DNA of 64,000 nucleotides from Chiridota heheva. Its lineage: Eukaryota; Echinodermata; Holothuroidea; Apodida; Chiridotidae. The DNA is taken from contig JAIGNY010004521.1 in NCBI GenBank assembly GCA_020152595.1, positions 92,001 to 156,000 on the forward strand, read 5' to 3'. The translations under genes and the position numbers were made by a program. Each line of letters begins with the position of its first letter. The first letter of the stretch is position 1. The notes under the pieces are model-generated. The model saw nothing but the letters and a program-made list of their open reading frames with translations, did no database searches and was not told the DNA's origin. Below are positions 52,301 to 57,300 of the stretch, in pieces.

Positions 52301-54335
52301 GGAGGGCTATTGGGAGAGGGCCACTTGATGAGGAATGGCTATTGGAAGAGGGCCACTTGATAAGGAATGGCTATTGGGAGAGGGCCACTTGATGAGGAAT
52401 GGCTATTGGGAGAGGGCCACTTGATGAAATGGCTATTGGCTATTGGGAGAGGGCCACTTGATGAGGGAGGGCTATTGGGAGAGGGCCACTTGATGAGGGA
52501 GGGCTATTGGGAGAGGGCCACTTGATGAGGGAGGGCTATTGGGAGGGCCACTTGATGAGGGAGGGCTATTAGGAGAGGGCCACTTGATGAGGATTGGGAG
52601 AGGGCCACTTGATGAGGAATGGCTATTGGGAGAGGGCCACTTGATAAGGAATGGCTATTGGGAGAGGGCCACTTGATGAGGAATGGCTATTGGGAGAGGG
52701 CCACTTGATGTGAAATGGCTATTGGGAGAGGGCCACTTGATGAGGGAGGGCTATTGGGAGAGGGCCACTTGATGAGGGAGGGCTATTGGGAGAGGGCCAC
52801 TTGATGAGGGAGGGCTATTGGGAGAGGGCCACTTGGTGAGGGAGGCTATTGGAAGAGCTGTTTGGTAAGAGAAGGTGAGGGTTGTTAGGCTGGGGAAGAG
52901 TTGTTTAATGATGAAAGGATTGTTTAGAGGGAGAGACCTTTAATGAAGTGAACATAGAGAGAGGCAAAAGTGAGCAGCCTGGGTATGAAATCCTGGGTGA
53001 GTGGTAGATGAGCAGGTGGGAGGTGCGTTGACCAGGGGAGGTTCAAAGTTAATTGGAGGAGTAGCAGCTTTTATAGAAAGGTTTGCAGTGCAGTTGTGAG
53101 GAACATGGTGTGGTGCTTTTGTGTTATATGGAGAATTTAAGGGTTGATCAGAACCAACAGAGACTACTTTGACTAATAGTTTACACTTATGGAAGGTCTA
53201 GATAAATTAACAGTCAAAAGACTTCTATCTACTTCTAGTTATACCTTACCTTCCATGCTATAAATATGCAATTTGGTCAAATGACCTAATTCTAACGTAC
53301 TTCTAACTGGCCTTAAAAACTTACTTACCAGCCCAGCCCTGACCTCCATAATACCTCTACTAACCCTCACTCTTTTTCAGCGAGTTGTTATCACAACATC
53401 GCTGGAACTGGTCTAAAATTTTCTTTTTAAAATGTTTAACCTTTTCTAACAATTTTTTCCTTTACAGCTTCTACCAGGCAGGTTTTTATGCTGTTCGGCC
53501 TTTTTCTGCTATCCTTTTCAAGTCTTCTGAAGTAAGACAAGGTAGTCATGGGACCGGGAATTCTTCGGTTTGACTCGCAGGACTTTCCCGTTAAGCCTAC
53601 ACTTAGGATAGAGTGTTTTTGCTTACATCCGTACAAAACGGGTGGCTAGTTCTAGAGAGTCCCACTCTTGCGACGGGTGTTTTTAGTCCCTAGAGCACCC
53701 AGTGTGCCTGTTTAGTGAACCTTTTGCCCCTGGGTTTAAGTGTTTTTCACCCTCAGCCCTGCCCTTCCACGAGGAGAACCTAGTGTTATACTATGCATTG
53801 TATTAACATGTTAGGATATCTTCAGTACAGGTTCTCGTATGAATTAGGCCAACTTCTTCTCTCGATGTTGGCGCATGCGTATTGGGTTGACGTCACCACA
53901 GGGTTTTCGTAGAGTCTGCTTCATTCAGCTCCAAGGAGCTACAGTTGTTGAAAGAGAGCCTATATTTTATTTAACGTTACCAGCACATGTTGTGTGTTTG
54001 TTTCTCTTGCATATATTGAAGACTGAGTTTTTAATTTTCAAGCTTGAGTTTTGTGGCGTTGGAAAGTCCTTGAAGGGTCTCTCTGGCATCCTCTTTTCAG
54101 GAGAAATATATCTTCTTTTTTTATCTCCAAAGACACCAAGTTACACAGTGGTTTGTGTTTTCCACTCTACCCCTACGCTTTTAAAAAATTTACGCATTTT
54201 CTCGGGTTTTAGGAAATTTTCAGAAAGTGATTTTTCTTATATTTTGTTTTGACCCCTGCAGACTCATCTCGCCCGCGTAAGGGTCGTAAGTACATCCCCC
54301 GTAGGAAACCCTGGTGTAAGTATATATATATTTTC

Positions 54336-54375
<40 letters not shown>

Positions 54376-57300
54376 TATATCTTTATTTTTCAAAATGCCA
54401 AGAGGCGACATAAATTGTTATAGTCTCAGAGTTTCTGCTTACGCCATGACCACCAGCTCGACGCTATTGAGCCGTGGAGGTCTGTGTTAGTAGTTTACTT
54501 TGTTAACTTTGACCTGATTCACCCCCTGGAGGCCTCTGACTCGATGCTACTGAGTTGGCAGGGCCACGGGTGCGGTCTATCGGACGTAAGTTACTTAAGT
54601 CTATTTTGATCAGCTAAGTGGCGTCCTAGATGTCACTTAAAATAAACCACTAGCACCCCCTTCTCGACGCTACTGAGTTGGTGAAGCGCATATTGTTAGT
54701 TGGTAACTCTTTTGTACACTGCTGTGGACCATGATTCCTAAGAGGTAATTAGTGAGTTATAAGTTATTTTACGGCTCGCTGTTGAGCCATTACATTACTT
54801 TCACGGGTCCCTACGGGTCCGCATGGCTCCAGTGATCGGTTCCATGGCCCGTGTTCACGGGTCTGTGATGGCTCAGTTTGTGTCCTTCGGACGGCTCCAC
54901 GGGTCTAAAAGGGTAATATTTTCCGCATTGAATGTTACAGTTCCGCAATAAAACTGGTAAACAGGTCCGTATGGCTCCAGAGTTTGGTAACGGGATAACG
55001 TACACTGTACAATAAACCCGGAAATAGACCCGCTAGCTACGAAGCTAAGTGGTCAGGTGATAGGTAAAAATCTTCACAAGAAGTATAGCATCACGAGAGC
55101 TATTTTCTTCTTGTTTCTGTACCTATTAGCTATGCAATTTCGTGGCTGTGTGAACTGCCTCAGTTAGATTTTCTGCGTTGAACGTTACAGTTCCGCAATG
55201 TTTTTTACCAGTATCATGGACAGGTAGGACAGGTTCCCGAGTGTCAGTGCGTTAAGCACCCAAGATGTCCCGCGATGCGTTGCGTGTAAACGCTTCTTTA
55301 AGTTACGCTTTGGTGATATCCCAAAGAAAAAACCGTGTACCCGGCCATGGACCATGGTTCCATGAAGGGACCGGTGGGCCCACAAAAGGCGGCACGCTAG
55401 AAGGTTATAAGTAACTGACAACTTATTTTATGGCTTGTTGTAGAGTCATTGAATTACTTTCACGGGTCCATATGGCTCAGTGATACAGCCCCGTGATATG
55501 GCCCTACAACTCTGTAGGAGTCATTGGGCGGCTCCATATGGGTTCGTACGGTTCCTAACATACAATGTACGACAAACCCAGAAATAGACCCACTAGCTGT
55601 GAGGCTACATGGTCAGGTGATAAGTAACAATCTTCACAAGGAGTATAGCACCCCAAGAGCTATTTTTTTCTTGTTACCATAGCCATCAGCTACGCAGTTC
55701 CACGACTGTGTGAGCAACCTTAGTAAGATTTTGCGCATTGAATGTCATGGCATGATTCCGCAAAAAATTTCACCGGCATCATTGACACAGAGGACAGGTC
55801 CCCGAGTGTTGGTGCGTTACGCACCCAAGATGCGTGGCGTGTAAGCGCTTCTTTAGGTTACGATGGTCAGGTGATAAGAAAACCATCTCCACGAGAGGCA
55901 TAGCATCACAAGAGCTATTTTCTCCGTGTTACGTAGTTCAACGACCGTCTGAACTACCCTAGATATAATTTTTGCGTTGAATGTGACGTTCCGCTCAAAA
56001 TATAAAGAGATTGGCACGGTTTTACATACAACGTACCGTAACCCGGGAAGTACCACCACTTTACGGGCCCTCTGAACGGCTCCGTACCGGTCCTACGGCT
56101 CCAAGACACGAGTTCACGAGTCTGGGCCACAGATGTACAGGTCCGCACAGTTCCATAGCTACACTTTACAGGCCCTTACGGCTCTGTTGTCCAGTCCTGT
56201 ACAGGCCCTCACGCTATCGGAGCCTACCCTTACATGGCTTCAGTAAACGGGCCGTTACGACCCCCACGGGATAATGTACAACGTACGGTAAACCTGGATA
56301 ACACAACTGCGGGATAAAGCGACCAATAGCCGTGTACTACAGATTTCCACGGTAGTCATTCTTACTGGGACGCATACAGCATTCGACGACAGTCCCCCAC
56401 ACGTAGCCACTGGCTATGCTGCTCCGTGTTGAATAGATACAAATGGAGTTAACGGCACACACCAGCAGTGCAGCTGCGTGGTAAGCGACCAGTAGGCAGG
56501 AGCTACAGAGTTCTGCAGCCGTTATTCTAACCGGGACATGTAATAGTACGACTGTAGTCCCCCCTCCCCCCACACAGCTACCAGCTTCGTAGCTCCGCAG
56601 TGAAACAAACAGAGTGCACTTCACTGTATTCCATACGGATCCAGTATGTTTTTAGCTATTCTAACAGGAACGCGTTCTGAGTACGGCTTTACTCCCTTAC
56701 GTGTAGCCACTTTAATACTCAGTGGCCCCGTGGTGATTAGAAGTATACTAAGGTAACGACTCATGTAACAGATGAAGATGTAGTACGATAACGCTATCGT
56801 AGATCCAGGTGGTTTTTTTGTACTGATAGCTATTACGTTAGGGACACGTACCCCAACAGTACAGCGATAGTCCCCCCTTCACGTAGCCACTAGCTTCTCA
56901 GCTCCATGGTGAAAGGGTGCTTAACAGAATTAACAGCCCGTGTAGTATACACAGGACATCAACTCTTTCGTGATTTCTACCCCAGTGGTTGGCTTAATGA
57001 CTCGCACAGTTGATGTAGTATGTCAAACTCCCTGTCAAAATTATTCCACGAAGGATACTTTTCTTGACATAGGTGGCCGTTTGATAGACAATCCCACGAT
57101 CAAGGTAGCTATTAAAAACAACGGCAAGTATAGTTCATACTATGCTTTAACACCTTCACTGTGTGGCCTTTGTCGACCGATCCTTGGCATGGCAAGGCTT
57201 TTCTGAGGAATTCATCCCCCTCCCCGTTTTGGGGGGCCCTCTCTCAGACTCAGTTCAGTTATCGGCTCTAGGATAGCTTGCATCCATCTAACGAGGTTCT

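Noticed and set aside
39640-52855. CRISPR-like array (32-bp repeats)
   Set aside because: Units are contiguous with no unique spacers, the host is eukaryotic, and there are no cas genes. It is a minisatellite.
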